In this document: one piece after another, positions 43,248 to 52,942 of the stretch | Layout of the letters: each line of letters opens with the position of its first letter | Numbering within the stretch: position 1 is the first letter of the stretch | Assembly: GCF_947487605.1 (NCBI RefSeq) | Contig: NZ_CANKXK010000002.1 | Coordinates: forward strand, 186,001-250,000 | Reading direction: 5' to 3' | Origin: an uncultured Algibacter sp. | Lineage (GTDB): Bacteria; Bacteroidota; Bacteroidia; Flavobacteriales; Flavobacteriaceae | Length of the DNA stretch: 64,000 nt | Notes under the pieces: generated by a model | Databases searched by the model: none | Told to the model about the DNA's origin: nothing | What the model saw: the letters and a program-made list of their open reading frames with translations, nothing else | Position numbers and translations under genes: made by a program

Positions 43248-45098
43248 ATGGGAGAATTAAATGTAACCAAGCTTTCAAAAAAGAAAGATCGAGCAAATTA
43301 CATTCATCATTTATTAAATGATATTAAGGCACTTGATATTATGATTAATAAAGGTATGATTGAAGAAGCCCCAATAAGAATAGGAGCAGAACAGGAGTTT
43401 TGCCTTGTTGATAATACATTTTTACCTCATAATAACGCGCTAAAAATATTAGAAAACATTAATGATGACCATTTTACTACCGAGATAGGAAACTATAATT
43501 TAGAAGCAAATTTAGACCCACTAAAACTTGAAGGGGATTGCTTTAGCAAACTACATAAGCAGTTAAATTTGTTGATTAAAAAAGCTAAAACAGCAGCTGA
43601 AAAAGAAGACACAAAAATTGTATTAGCAGGAATTTTACCGTCATTAACTTTAGACAGTGTTAGTTTAGATAAAATGACACCAATAAAACGTTACGAAGTA
43701 TTAAATGAAGCCATAAAAGGAACTAGAAAAGAAGATTTTAATATTCATATAAAAGGGGTCGATGAAATTAATTTTTTACATGATTCTGTGATGCTTGAAG
43801 GCTGCAATACTAGTTTTCAAATGCATTTACAAGTTAACCCTAAAAATTTCACAGATACATATAATTGGGCGCAAGCAATTTCAGGACCTGTTTTGAGTGC
43901 TTGTACAAATTCACCTATGTTGTTTGGTAAAGAGCTTTGGAACGAAACAAGAATAGCCTTGTTTACGCAGAGTATAGATACGAGAACAAACTCATTTGTT
44001 TTAAACGAAAATCAATCGCGTGTAAGTTTTGGAAATAAATGGCAAACAGGAAGCGTTACAGATATATTTAAGGATAATATTTCAAGATTTCGAAGTTTTT
44101 TAACCACAGAGTTTACAAAGAATAGCGTGGATATGATTGACAAAGGAGAAATGCCAAAACTTAGAGCTCTGGGTCTTCATAACGGAACGGTGTATCCTTG
44201 GAATCGTGTGTGCTACGGTGTTTCTAAAAACAAGCCACATTTACGTATTGAAAATAGATATATTCCAGCTGGACCAACAACAGCCGATGAAGTTGCAAAC
44301 ATGGTGTTTTGGGTTGGAATTATGCAAGGAAAACCAAAACGCTATAACAACATTCATAAAACATGGGATTTTAAAGACACTAAGTCTAATTTCTTTAATG
44401 CTGCGCGTTATGGAATGGCGACCCAATTTTATTGGGATGGCAAATACGTGTCAAGTCATAATTTAATTTTAGATGAGTTATTACCTATGGCATATAAAGG
44501 GTTATACAGCATGGGTGTTTCTCCAAAAGATGCCGAGTATTACTTAAAAATTATAAAAGACCGTGTTAGGGGTTTAAATGGTTCGGAATGGTTAATTAGA
44601 AGTTATCGTCATTTAAAGAAATCCCATAAGCGTTACGAGGCTATGCAAATACTTACCTCTAAGTTACACGAAAAACAAGAAAGAGGTTACCCTGTTTCAA
44701 CTTGGCGTGTGCTTGACGAAAGAGAGGATTTACCTTCTGAAAAAGATCGTATTGTAAAACATATTATGAATACCGATATTTTTTCAGTCGATAAAGACGA
44801 TAGTGTTGAACTGGTATTAAATATGATGCAATGGAAAGAGATTCATCATTTACCTGTTATTAATCAGGAAAAAGAAATTATTGGCGTATTGTCTTGGAGT
44901 GATGTGAAACCACTTTTAGATCAAAAAAGTAAACACGACATGTCTGTTGGTAGAATTATGAAGCAAGACTTAGTAATCATTAAAGAAGACTGTTCTGTAA
45001 GTGAAGCAAAACAACTTATGAAAAACTACGACATTAATTTTCTTCCAGTAACAAAACATAATAAATTAATAGGGCTTATAACCAATAACGATTTATAA
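43248..45098 (+). CDS. Glutamate-cysteine ligase-like (GCS2) protein with C-terminal CBS pair
   Basis: A 616-residue cytoplasmic protein. The first 420 or so residues resemble GCS2-type carboxylate-amine ligases: IGAEQEFCLVD at residue 45 gives probable metal/ATP ligands, with TEIGNYNLEANLDP and CNTSFQMHLQVNP further on. The last 110 residues form two CBS domains (from about 506; IHHLPVINQEKEIIGVLSW and INFLPVTKHNKLIGLITNND), which usually bind adenine nucleotides. The amide bond it forms is unknown; calling it glutathione synthesis would go too far. An aspartoacylase-like gene follows after 7 bp, suggesting opposing amide-forming and amide-cleaving roles. Confidence 0.82.
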   Translation: MGELNVTKLSKKKDRANYIHHLLNDIKALDIMINKGMIEEAPIRIGAEQEFCLVDNTFLPHNNALKILENINDDHFTTEIGNYNLEANLDPLKLEGDCFSKLHKQLNLLIKKAKTAAEKEDTKIVLAGILPSLTLDSVSLDKMTPIKRYEVLNEAIKGTRKEDFNIHIKGVDEINFLHDSVMLEGCNTSFQMHLQVNPKNFTDTYNWAQAISGPVLSACTNSPMLFGKELWNETRIALFTQSIDTRTNSFVLNENQSRVSFGNKWQTGSVTDIFKDNISRFRSFLTTEFTKNSVDMIDKGEMPKLRALGLHNGTVYPWNRVCYGVSKNKPHLRIENRYIPAGPTTADEVANMVFWVGIMQGKPKRYNNIHKTWDFKDTKSNFFNAARYGMATQFYWDGKYVSSHNLILDELLPMAYKGLYSMGVSPKDAEYYLKIIKDRVRGLNGSEWLIRSYRHLKKSHKRYEAMQILTSKLHEKQERGYPVSTWRVLDEREDLPSEKDRIVKHIMNTDIFSVDKDDSVELVLNMMQWKEIHHLPVINQEKEIIGVLSWSDVKPLLDQKSKHDMSVGRIMKQDLVIIKEDCSVSEAKQLMKNYDINFLPVTKHNKLIGLITNNDL

Positions 45099-45105
45099 TA
45101 ATTAG

Positions 45106-46293
45106 GTGAATATAAATTATACACAAACGAAGAAAGAAGAAGCTTCTGTGAAAAGAATTATCAAAGAAATTCATGGTGAAGAAAAAGGGCCAACCTTGGT
45201 TTTTTTTGGAGGTATTCATGGCAATGAAAAAGCAGGTGTTATTGCATTACAAGAGGTTTTAAAAAACATAAAACCAGATGAATTAAACGGTTCTATTTAT
45301 GCTATTTCTGGTAATTTGAAGGCTTTAGAAAAAAACCAGAGATACATTAATCAAGACTTGAATAGGCTATGGACTAGAGATAATATAAACACCATTAAAA
45401 ACAAAAACACTTTAAATAACGAAGAAAAAGAGCTTTTAAAACTGCTCTATTTTTTAGAGCGTATTTTAAAAATTAAATCTGGACCATTTTATTTTTTCGA
45501 CCTGCATACAACTTCAAGTAAAACACTGCCATTTATAACTATTAACGATGCTTTAATAAATCGTAAGTTTTCTAAATTATTTCCAGTACCTATTGTTTTA
45601 GGAATAGAAGAATATTTGAATGGGCCCCTTTTAAGTTACATCAATACATTAGGCTATCTCTCGTTGGGTTTTGAGTCTGGCCAGCATGTCGATGTTCGTT
45701 CTATAGAAAACAACTTAGCGTTTATTAATTTAGTATTGCATTACACAGGCGCAATAAATAAAGCAGAAGCATACAATCTTGAGTATTATAATCAATTAAA
45801 AGAGGAAAGTAAATCGTTAAATCGTTTTTTTGAAATCACACACTTGCACAGCATAAACAAAAAAGACTCTTTTAAAATGTATGAAGGCTTTAAAAGCTTT
45901 CAAAAAATTAATAAAGGGGCTAAAATAGCCAGAAACAATAAAGAGGATATCTATTCAAAACACGATGCGCGTATTTTTATGCCACTATATCAAAAAAAGG
46001 GAGCCGAAGGCTTTTTCATTATTAGAGATATAAAACCATTTTACTTAAAAATGTCTATTTTTTTAAGACGCATAAAAATTGACAACTTACTAGTGTTGTT
46101 TCCAGGTATTTCTTGGCAAAATAAAAGAGAAGGTGTTTTAAAAGTTAATTTGAAGGTGGCAAAGTTTTTTGCGAAACCCATATTTCATGCATTAGGCTAC
46201 CGAAACAGACAAGTAACTAAAACACATATGAATTTGTATAATCGAGAACGAGTTGCTAAAACTAGGATGTATAAAGAGGAATCTTGGTATTAA
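45106..46293 (+). CDS. Succinylglutamate desuccinylase/aspartoacylase-like zinc hydrolase
   Basis: A 395-residue M14-like hydrolase starting at a GTG codon 7 bp after the preceding stop. Zinc ligands are suggested by GGIHGNEKAG (His and Glu, about residues 36-41) and FDLHTTSS (about residue 131), as in the AstE/AspA family that removes acyl groups from amino acids. The C-terminal 60 residues are very basic. Its coupling to a GCS2-like ligase suggests that both act on the same acyl-amino acid or small peptide. The exact substrate is unknown. Confidence 0.83.
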   Translation: MNINYTQTKKEEASVKRIIKEIHGEEKGPTLVFFGGIHGNEKAGVIALQEVLKNIKPDELNGSIYAISGNLKALEKNQRYINQDLNRLWTRDNINTIKNKNTLNNEEKELLKLLYFLERILKIKSGPFYFFDLHTTSSKTLPFITINDALINRKFSKLFPVPIVLGIEEYLNGPLLSYINTLGYLSLGFESGQHVDVRSIENNLAFINLVLHYTGAINKAEAYNLEYYNQLKEESKSLNRFFEITHLHSINKKDSFKMYEGFKSFQKINKGAKIARNNKEDIYSKHDARIFMPLYQKKGAEGFFIIRDIKPFYLKMSIFLRRIKIDNLLVLFPGISWQNKREGVLKVNLKVAKFFAKPIFHALGYRNRQVTKTHMNLYNRERVAKTRMYKEESWY

Positions 46294-46332
46294 GTAATTG
46301 GCTTAAATGGTTTTATATATAAATGATTAAGT

Positions 46333-48168
46333 CTACTTTTTATTATTTTCTCTATTAACATCCGCCATTAAATGATTAGGGTCAATTTCAACAGATTTAA
46401 CCGCTTTTGAAGTTTCAAAAGTATAGGTTGGGTATGCCCACGCCCAATCTTTAATTAGGGTTGCTGTGGTTGGTTTTTCTCCACGCATTATTTGTAATGG
46501 GATATAAAAATTTTCAGTAGAATCATCTGTATAAGTTACTTTTAAATCTATTGGCATTGGCATTAACCCCAAACGCTCTAAAGTAACAGATTTGTCTTCA
46601 ACAGTTTTTACGCCATAATCAATAGTATTTGTGGTTTGTGTCCAATCAATTAAATACCAATCTAGTTCTAAGCCTGAAACTTTTTCTGCTGTACGGATAA
46701 AATCAATAGGTCTTGGGTGTTTAAATGAAAAATCTGTAAAATACTGTTTAATTGCTTTTTCTTGATTTTCTTGACCAATCACATAAGCCAATTGTTTTAA
46801 AAACACATAACCTTTGTAGTATGCTGAAATAGAATAGGCCTGATTAAAATTATATCTATCGGAATGAGTAGTTTGTGGCTGCTCTTTTCCTGATTTAGCT
46901 AAATAGGTATAAATCCCAAATACACGTTTTGAAAGCTCTTCAAAATCTCTATTGAAAATATGACTTTCAGCAAGTGTCCCAATATATTCTGTAAAACCTT
47001 CGTCCATCCAAGAATGTCTTGCTTCGTTAGTGGCTAATACGAATTGAAACCATGAGTGCCCCATTTCATGAGCTGTAACTCCAAATAATCCTTCAAAATT
47101 ACCTTCACCTAAAATAAGTGTACACATACCGTATTCCATACCGCCATCACCACCTTGAATGACAGAGTATTGTTTGTAAGGATACATACCAACATGCTCA
47201 CTATAAAACTGCATTAATTCTACCGCTTTAGGTTGTAAGTTTTTCCAGTTTTCTAACTTTTCCTGAGGCATAGTACTTTTATATAAAAAGTGAAGTAACG
47301 GGCCATCTGGAACTTGTGCAGAATCATGAATATAATCTGGGTCTGCAGCCCATGTAAAATCGTGTACGTTAGGCGCTACAAAATGCCATGTTAGTTTATC
47401 TCCAGAAGGACGATTTACTTCTCCTGTTTCATAACCATGACCTATTTCGTTTGGGTTTTGTAAATAGCCTGTACCACCAACTACGTAGGTTTTATCAATG
47501 GTTAGTTTTACATCAAAATCGCCCCAAACACCATGAAATTCACGTCCTATATAGGGGTCTGCATGCCAACCTTCAAAATCATATTCTGCTAATTTTGGAT
47601 ACCATTGTGCCATAGATAATGCCACGCCTTCTTTGTTATTTCTTCCAGAACGACGAATTTGAACAGGTACTTGCGCCTCAAAACCCATATTAAAAGTTAC
47701 TTTTTCTCCTGGCTGAATGGGTTTAGCGAGTTCAACTTCTAGAACAGTTCCAACCGTTTCATGTTTAAGAACAACGCCATTTTGCTTTAAAGAATTTACA
47801 CGAATATACCCAATTTCGTTGGGTTGTAACTTGCCAATTCTATCACCAATTCTGGCGTCTGAATCAGGAATATTTTGCGCTCTAGTATCCATTTCGCTAC
47901 CTGGTTGGAAAGCGTTTAAATATAAATGATAGAAAACCTTGTTTAAAACATCGGGTGAATTATTTGTATACACCAACGTTTGTTTTCCTTTGTATTGATA
48001 GGTGTTAACATCCATATCAATCTCCATTTTATAATCAACATGCTGTTGCCAGTATCCAGGTTTTATAACATTATTATAATGAGTCTGACTAGAAACAGAT
48101 TCGTTTTGAGTTATACAGGAATTAATAACGCTTGTAAACCCTATTAAAAATAGAATAAGACGTTTCAT
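46333..48168 (-). CDS. M1-family zinc aminopeptidase, lipoprotein
   Basis: The ORF track starts at 48207, inside the upstream gene. The ATG at 48168 begins a lipoprotein signal (MKRLILFLIGFTSVINSC) and leaves a 4-bp gap, giving 611 residues. Zinc-binding HEMGH lies near residue 366, with the third ligand Glu in MDEGFTEYIG about 20 residues later. GDGGMEYGMC stands in place of the usual GAMEN exopeptidase motif, so true aminopeptidase activity is uncertain. It probably digests peptides in the periplasm or at the cell surface. It ends an operon with a metallo-beta-lactamase-fold hydrolase and a subtilisin. Confidence 0.9.
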   Translation of the reverse strand: MKRLILFLIGFTSVINSCITQNESVSSQTHYNNVIKPGYWQQHVDYKMEIDMDVNTYQYKGKQTLVYTNNSPDVLNKVFYHLYLNAFQPGSEMDTRAQNIPDSDARIGDRIGKLQPNEIGYIRVNSLKQNGVVLKHETVGTVLEVELAKPIQPGEKVTFNMGFEAQVPVQIRRSGRNNKEGVALSMAQWYPKLAEYDFEGWHADPYIGREFHGVWGDFDVKLTIDKTYVVGGTGYLQNPNEIGHGYETGEVNRPSGDKLTWHFVAPNVHDFTWAADPDYIHDSAQVPDGPLLHFLYKSTMPQEKLENWKNLQPKAVELMQFYSEHVGMYPYKQYSVIQGGDGGMEYGMCTLILGEGNFEGLFGVTAHEMGHSWFQFVLATNEARHSWMDEGFTEYIGTLAESHIFNRDFEELSKRVFGIYTYLAKSGKEQPQTTHSDRYNFNQAYSISAYYKGYVFLKQLAYVIGQENQEKAIKQYFTDFSFKHPRPIDFIRTAEKVSGLELDWYLIDWTQTTNTIDYGVKTVEDKSVTLERLGLMPMPIDLKVTYTDDSTENFYIPLQIMRGEKPTTATLIKDWAWAYPTYTFETSKAVKSVEIDPNHLMADVNRENNKK

Positions 48169-48172
48169 AAAT

Positions 48173-49780
48173 TTATTTAGAAAGTTTTTGTGCCATAACA
48201 AGAGCATTATAGGCGTTAACCATTTTACCCGAACGTGTTAATTCGGAGAAAGGTTTAATGTTTGATGTGTCGCCACCTACAATAACTTTGGTTTTTACCT
48301 CAAGACCAGAATCCATTAATATTTTTTTCACCTGTGCAGCACTTAAGCTAGGGTAATATGATCTTATTAATGCAGCCACACCCGCAACGGCTGGAGCCGC
48401 CATAGATGTTCCTCCTTGGAATTCATATTCATTTTCTGGCATTGTTGAATAAATTTCTCCTCCTGGCGCAAAAACATCTACATTCTGTTTTCCATAATTA
48501 GAGAAATTAGCGACCATGTTTGTACCATATTTTGGTGCTAATGCGCCTACTCTAATATAGGTGTTTGAAATTTCAACTCCGTTTACATTATCATCTGGAA
48601 AATTAGGCTTCACATCTATATTATTACTATCATTACCTGCTGCATGAACAAAAAGTACATCTTTATCGCTTGCATATTTAATAGCATCTCGAACCCAATC
48701 GCTATGTGGTGAGTAACTTTTCCCAAAACTAGCATTGATAATTTTAGCTCCATTATCAACAGCATATCGAATAGCTAAAGCCACATCTTTGTCATATTCG
48801 TCTCCTCGAGGCGTGCTTCGAATAGACATAATTTTCACATTGTTAGCAACACCTTTAACCCCTTTATTATTTTTGCGTTCTGCTGCAATAATACCTGCGA
48901 CATGTGTACCATGGCTTTCATCTTTTTTCTTAGGTTTCACATTACCATCACCATAAGGACGATCATTATAATCGTCTGGATTGTCACCTGTTAAACGCCC
49001 TTTATGATTAACATTTAAATAATAGTTTAGACGGTCATTAAATTGTTCTACTCCATCTTTAAGTTGTTGTTTAAATTCACTTACAGAACCAGCGTCTAAA
49101 CTGTAAACATATTGAATTATGGACTTAGATTGTTGTAGCCCTTTGTCTTCTGTTTTAATAGCATTAACTTCTGCTTTGGTGTAGTCTTTTTTACCTAAAT
49201 GCTTTGAGATGGTCTCGTCGGCGCTTGATAATTGCAGTAAAAACTGATCGTAATTAGTTTTAAGTTCAAGATACTTTTGACGCTCTGTTTCCAGTTCTGC
49301 TTTTGCTTCTTGGAATCTCGGATTACTTGTGTCTCCACTTGCAATAATACGCACATATTCCAGTTGCTCGTTATAGCCATCACCAACAAAATTCCATCCA
49401 TGTACATCGTCAACATATCCGTTATTGTCATCGTCTTTTCCGTTATTAGGAACTTCGTCGGTGTTTGTCCAAATAACATCATCTAAATCTTCATGATCGA
49501 TATCAATACCTGAATCAATTACAGCAACAATAACTGTTTTTCCTTTTTTGTTTTTTATAATTTCAGAATACGCTTTATCGACACTCATACCAGGAATAGT
49601 ATCTCGCACAAGGTCTAAATGTCCCCATTTCTGTTTTTCGGTTTCTGTAAGCTCAGAAACTTTTAAAGGAAGTGTATCAATATTTTCTACTGGAGTTGCT
49701 AAAATATCTGCTGTACTTCCGCAGCTTGAGACTAAAATAGCAGCAAGGGCTAATAAGGGTAAAAATTTTATTGTTTTCAT
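48173..49780 (-). CDS. S8 subtilisin-like serine protease, lipoprotein
   Basis: A 535-residue lipoprotein protease (signal ending in LVSSCGS). The catalytic triad is visible: Asp in VIDSGIDIDHEDL (about residue 88), His in SHGTHVAGI (about 290) and Ser in GGTSMAAPAVAGVAA (about 457). The roughly 200-residue spacing between Asp and His is longer than in classical subtilisins because of a helical insert (about 150-260, with repeated Lys/Glu/Gln). Such inserts are common in Bacteroidetes homologues. It should degrade proteins at the cell envelope. The gap to the M1 gene is 4 bp and to the MBL gene 9 bp, so they form one operon. Confidence 0.93.
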   Translation of the reverse strand: MKTIKFLPLLALAAILVSSCGSTADILATPVENIDTLPLKVSELTETEKQKWGHLDLVRDTIPGMSVDKAYSEIIKNKKGKTVIVAVIDSGIDIDHEDLDDVIWTNTDEVPNNGKDDDNNGYVDDVHGWNFVGDGYNEQLEYVRIIASGDTSNPRFQEAKAELETERQKYLELKTNYDQFLLQLSSADETISKHLGKKDYTKAEVNAIKTEDKGLQQSKSIIQYVYSLDAGSVSEFKQQLKDGVEQFNDRLNYYLNVNHKGRLTGDNPDDYNDRPYGDGNVKPKKKDESHGTHVAGIIAAERKNNKGVKGVANNVKIMSIRSTPRGDEYDKDVALAIRYAVDNGAKIINASFGKSYSPHSDWVRDAIKYASDKDVLFVHAAGNDSNNIDVKPNFPDDNVNGVEISNTYIRVGALAPKYGTNMVANFSNYGKQNVDVFAPGGEIYSTMPENEYEFQGGTSMAAPAVAGVAALIRSYYPSLSAAQVKKILMDSGLEVKTKVIVGGDTSNIKPFSELTRSGKMVNAYNALVMAQKLSK

Positions 49781-49789
49781 TTTTAAAAT

Positions 49790-50650
49790 TTAAATAAATA
49801 TGTCTTTTGTAGTGTATGTGTCTTTTAATCTGACCCCTTTTTCGGTATGAGTCACAGTTATAACTTCATTATGCGCATCGTGTTCTAGGAATAGATAATA
49901 ATTTTTGTCTGCGGCTAAATTTAGAAACTTTTCTTTTTCATTTAAGGTAAGCAAAGGACGCGTATCGTAACCCATAACAAATGGTAGCGGTAAATGCCCA
50001 ACGGTTGGCAGCAAATCTGCCATGAAAGCAATAGTTTTTCCCTTGTATTCAATTAGCGGAATCATTTGCTTTTCGGTATGGCCATCGGCGAAAAAGATAT
50101 CAAAACCTAATTCGGAATTTCTTAATAAATCATTCTCAGGGATTTTGGTGAATTTTAATCGCCCAGTTTCTTTCATAGGTAGTATATTTTCTTTTAAAAA
50201 GGACGCCTTTTCTCTTTTATTGGGTTGTGTTGCCCATTGCCAGTGATTTTTATTACTCCAAAAGTTTGCGTTTTTAAAAGCTGATTCGGAGCCTGTTCTG
50301 TCTTTATTCCACTTTATGCTTCCACCACAATGATCGAAATGCAGGTGCGTCATAAACACATCGGTAATATCGTCAGGATGAAACCCATATAGTTTTAATG
50401 AGTTATTTATAGAATCGTTTCCCCATAAGTGATAATAGCCGTAAAATTTTTCGGATTGTTTATTTCCCATTCCTGTATCAATCAGGATAAGGCGGTTACC
50501 ATCTTCAATAAGCAAGCAGCGCGCTGCAATATCAATCATATTATTTGCGTCTGCTGGATTCGTTCTTTGCCATAAAGATTTTGGTACAACGCCAAACATG
50601 GCACCACCATCTAGCTTAAAATTGCCTGCATTAATTGGGTATAAATTCAT
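49790..50650 (-). CDS. MBL-fold metallo-hydrolase
   Basis: A 286-residue metallo-beta-lactamase-fold enzyme with the zinc motif HLHFDH near residue 103, IDTGMG before it, FADGHTEKQ and FLEHDAH later. No signal peptide is seen, so it should be cytoplasmic. The layout fits the lactonase/quorum-quenching-like branch of the superfamily, but the substrate cannot be named. It is the first gene of an operon with the S8 and M1 proteases. An imperfect -7 element (TTAATTTG) lies 8 nt before the start. Confidence 0.88.
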   Translation of the reverse strand: MNLYPINAGNFKLDGGAMFGVVPKSLWQRTNPADANNMIDIAARCLLIEDGNRLILIDTGMGNKQSEKFYGYYHLWGNDSINNSLKLYGFHPDDITDVFMTHLHFDHCGGSIKWNKDRTGSESAFKNANFWSNKNHWQWATQPNKREKASFLKENILPMKETGRLKFTKIPENDLLRNSELGFDIFFADGHTEKQMIPLIEYKGKTIAFMADLLPTVGHLPLPFVMGYDTRPLLTLNEKEKFLNLAADKNYYLFLEHDAHNEVITVTHTEKGVRLKDTYTTKDIFI

Positions 50651-50743
50651 AGGGATTGCAAATTAAGAAATCTCTTTAAAACACTACGAATTGTTAAGAA
50701 TATATTAAGAGTAGTATTTGTAACTTTATCTTATAATAAAAAG

Positions 50744-52942
50744 TTATGTTGTAGCAATAACATCTTTAAGTCGCTTACCGAAATCGAATAATGCCTTTAT
50801 TTCCTTAACACTTGCTAAACGTTCTTTTCCAAAAATTAATAATGCGTCACCATTAGATTCAACATGGAAATAAGGATTACTTTCAAAAAAGTGGGTAACA
50901 TCATCATTAAAAAAAGCACCGATTTCTGCTACATTTTCACCTAATAGATAAAAACGTTTAGAAAAATCTTCATGATTTTCAATGGGGATATCTTTAAAGC
51001 CAGCAAATGCAGAAACTTTTTCTAAAAAGCCTTCTCTGTCTAAGGTGAATTCTGGAATGCTCTGTTTTAAATCAATATAAAGCATAGTTGTTCGCACAAC
51101 TTCTTTCGCAATAAATTCACCTTCAGAAAATTCAATATCAAATAGCTTTATCGCTTTATCGTTATGTGATAATTCGTTGTATATATGATTGATTTGTTTG
51201 GTTCTAAAAAAGAAAAAATTATTTAAAAAAGACACTTCTTTTTTCTTTTCGGCTCGATAATTTAGATCATAGTCTTTTGCTAAAACCTCCATACTTGTTT
51301 GGCGTCTTGTAAGACTGTTTTTTATAATCTTAGGTACTGGTAGCAGACGTCTGGACGCGAAAGGATGTTTAGAATCGGTATCGTGTAAGTCTAAACCAAT
51401 AACATCGAAATGACCACCACGTTTTGCAAATAACTCCTGATAGTTATTAATATTTTCCATGATGGTATCGTCCACAAACTCACACATTGAAAAATCAACG
51501 ATGACATCCTCATTTTCTGGAACAGCATCTAAATGTTTTTTTAATCTAAAATAGTTTAGAAAACTACAAAAGTGTTTAACACTTACATAGAAGTTGCCGC
51601 CCGCTTCTTCTTTAAACATAAGTACATTTGGCTTTAATACATTTCTTAAAAATAATCCTGCGCTTTTATTTAAAACAATGTGAATAATAAGTGTTGTTAT
51701 AACGCCAGCAACAATACCTGTAATTAAGCCAATTTTTAAGGTAACAATAAGGGTTGCAAAGAATATGATAAGCTGTTCTTTTCCTATAGAAAACATTTTT
51801 GTAACAACTTTAGGTGATGCTAGTTTGTAACCAGTATAAACTAAAATTGCCATTAAAGCAGGAAGCGGAATTCTAGTTAACTGTGTGCTAAAAAAGATTA
51901 TAAATATTACTAAAAACAGAGCATGAAAAAAATTGGAAGAACGGTTGCTTGCACCATTATTAACGTTTACCGAACTACGTGCAATAACCGTTACCACGTT
52001 TAAGCCACCTAAAAACCCGCTACCTATAGTTGCGACGCCCAGAGCTTTTAGATCTTTATTTACATTAGAACGTCTTTTTTCGGGGTCTAACTTATCAACC
52101 GCCTTAATACTAAGTAGTGACTCAATACTAGATATTAATGTGAGAGCCAGAACGCTTCCTAAAAAAGATAAACTTAAAATGCCACTAAAATCTGGACTAG
52201 GTATATCTGCAATAATTTCTTGAATATTTGGAATACCAGAAATCATATATTCTTGCGATATAGGGTTAGGTTCGTGAAGCCCTAATTCGAAATAGTAACT
52301 AAATCCAATAGAAAGTATTACTATCCACATGGGTGCAGGAATAAGTTGTAGATATTTGTTTCTAATTTTAGAATAAAACATCATAATAGTTAAACTCAAA
52401 ACACCAGCTAATGCAGCATATATAAGACTTTTATTTCCATAATGAATCGCGTCGTTTATGGTGTATGGAATTTCTAAAAGATAATCTACTGTGTCCTCTC
52501 TATTTATTTTATGCGCTAACATAATATGAAATTGTTTGCCGAGAATAATTAAGCCAATAGCCGCTAACATGCCTTGAATTGCTGAAGAAGGGAAAAAGTC
52601 TGCTAAAGCCCCCATTCTAAAAAAACCTAATAATAAAAGTAAAACACCAGAACAGATAATAGCTACGTAAGCAGTTTCTAACCCTAAAGTGGTAATAGCA
52701 ACAAGTAATACGCCAACAAGACCGTTACCAGGGCCAGAAATTGTAACATGGCTACCACCTAATATAGAAACAACAATACCACCAACAATAGCAGCAATAA
52801 CACCAGAAATAGGTGGGGCGTCACTAGCCATAGCAAGGCCTAAACCCAAAGGCAAAGCAATAAGGCTCACCACAAAACCAGAAAACATATTTTTAGGCAA
52901 GGACTTAAAAAAGTCTTTTATGTTGTTTTTTCTTGGACTCAT
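50744..52942 (-). CDS. SulP-family anion transporter with STAS domain and long C-terminal extension
   Basis: A 732-residue inner-membrane protein. The SulP transport domain with many hydrophobic segments fills about residues 12-430 (GGSHVTISGPGNGLVG is the family signature), followed by a STAS domain (about 450-525, VIVDFSMCEFVDD). About 200 further residues follow the STAS domain; I recognise no known domain there. SulP proteins carry sulfate, bicarbonate or related anions, and the substrate here is open. The start codon overlaps the stop of the Usp gene (ATGA), so the two are translationally coupled and may be functionally linked. Confidence 0.9.
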   Translation of the reverse strand: MSPRKNNIKDFFKSLPKNMFSGFVVSLIALPLGLGLAMASDAPPISGVIAAIVGGIVVSILGGSHVTISGPGNGLVGVLLVAITTLGLETAYVAIICSGVLLLLLGFFRMGALADFFPSSAIQGMLAAIGLIILGKQFHIMLAHKINREDTVDYLLEIPYTINDAIHYGNKSLIYAALAGVLSLTIMMFYSKIRNKYLQLIPAPMWIVILSIGFSYYFELGLHEPNPISQEYMISGIPNIQEIIADIPSPDFSGILSLSFLGSVLALTLISSIESLLSIKAVDKLDPEKRRSNVNKDLKALGVATIGSGFLGGLNVVTVIARSSVNVNNGASNRSSNFFHALFLVIFIIFFSTQLTRIPLPALMAILVYTGYKLASPKVVTKMFSIGKEQLIIFFATLIVTLKIGLITGIVAGVITTLIIHIVLNKSAGLFLRNVLKPNVLMFKEEAGGNFYVSVKHFCSFLNYFRLKKHLDAVPENEDVIVDFSMCEFVDDTIMENINNYQELFAKRGGHFDVIGLDLHDTDSKHPFASRRLLPVPKIIKNSLTRRQTSMEVLAKDYDLNYRAEKKKEVSFLNNFFFFRTKQINHIYNELSHNDKAIKLFDIEFSEGEFIAKEVVRTTMLYIDLKQSIPEFTLDREGFLEKVSAFAGFKDIPIENHEDFSKRFYLLGENVAEIGAFFNDDVTHFFESNPYFHVESNGDALLIFGKERLASVKEIKALFDFGKRLKDVIATT

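Noticed and set aside
45106-45108. Possible frameshift or missing ATG at the aspartoacylase-like gene
   Set aside because: A GTG start with 7-bp spacing to the previous stop and an intact domain needs no frameshift.
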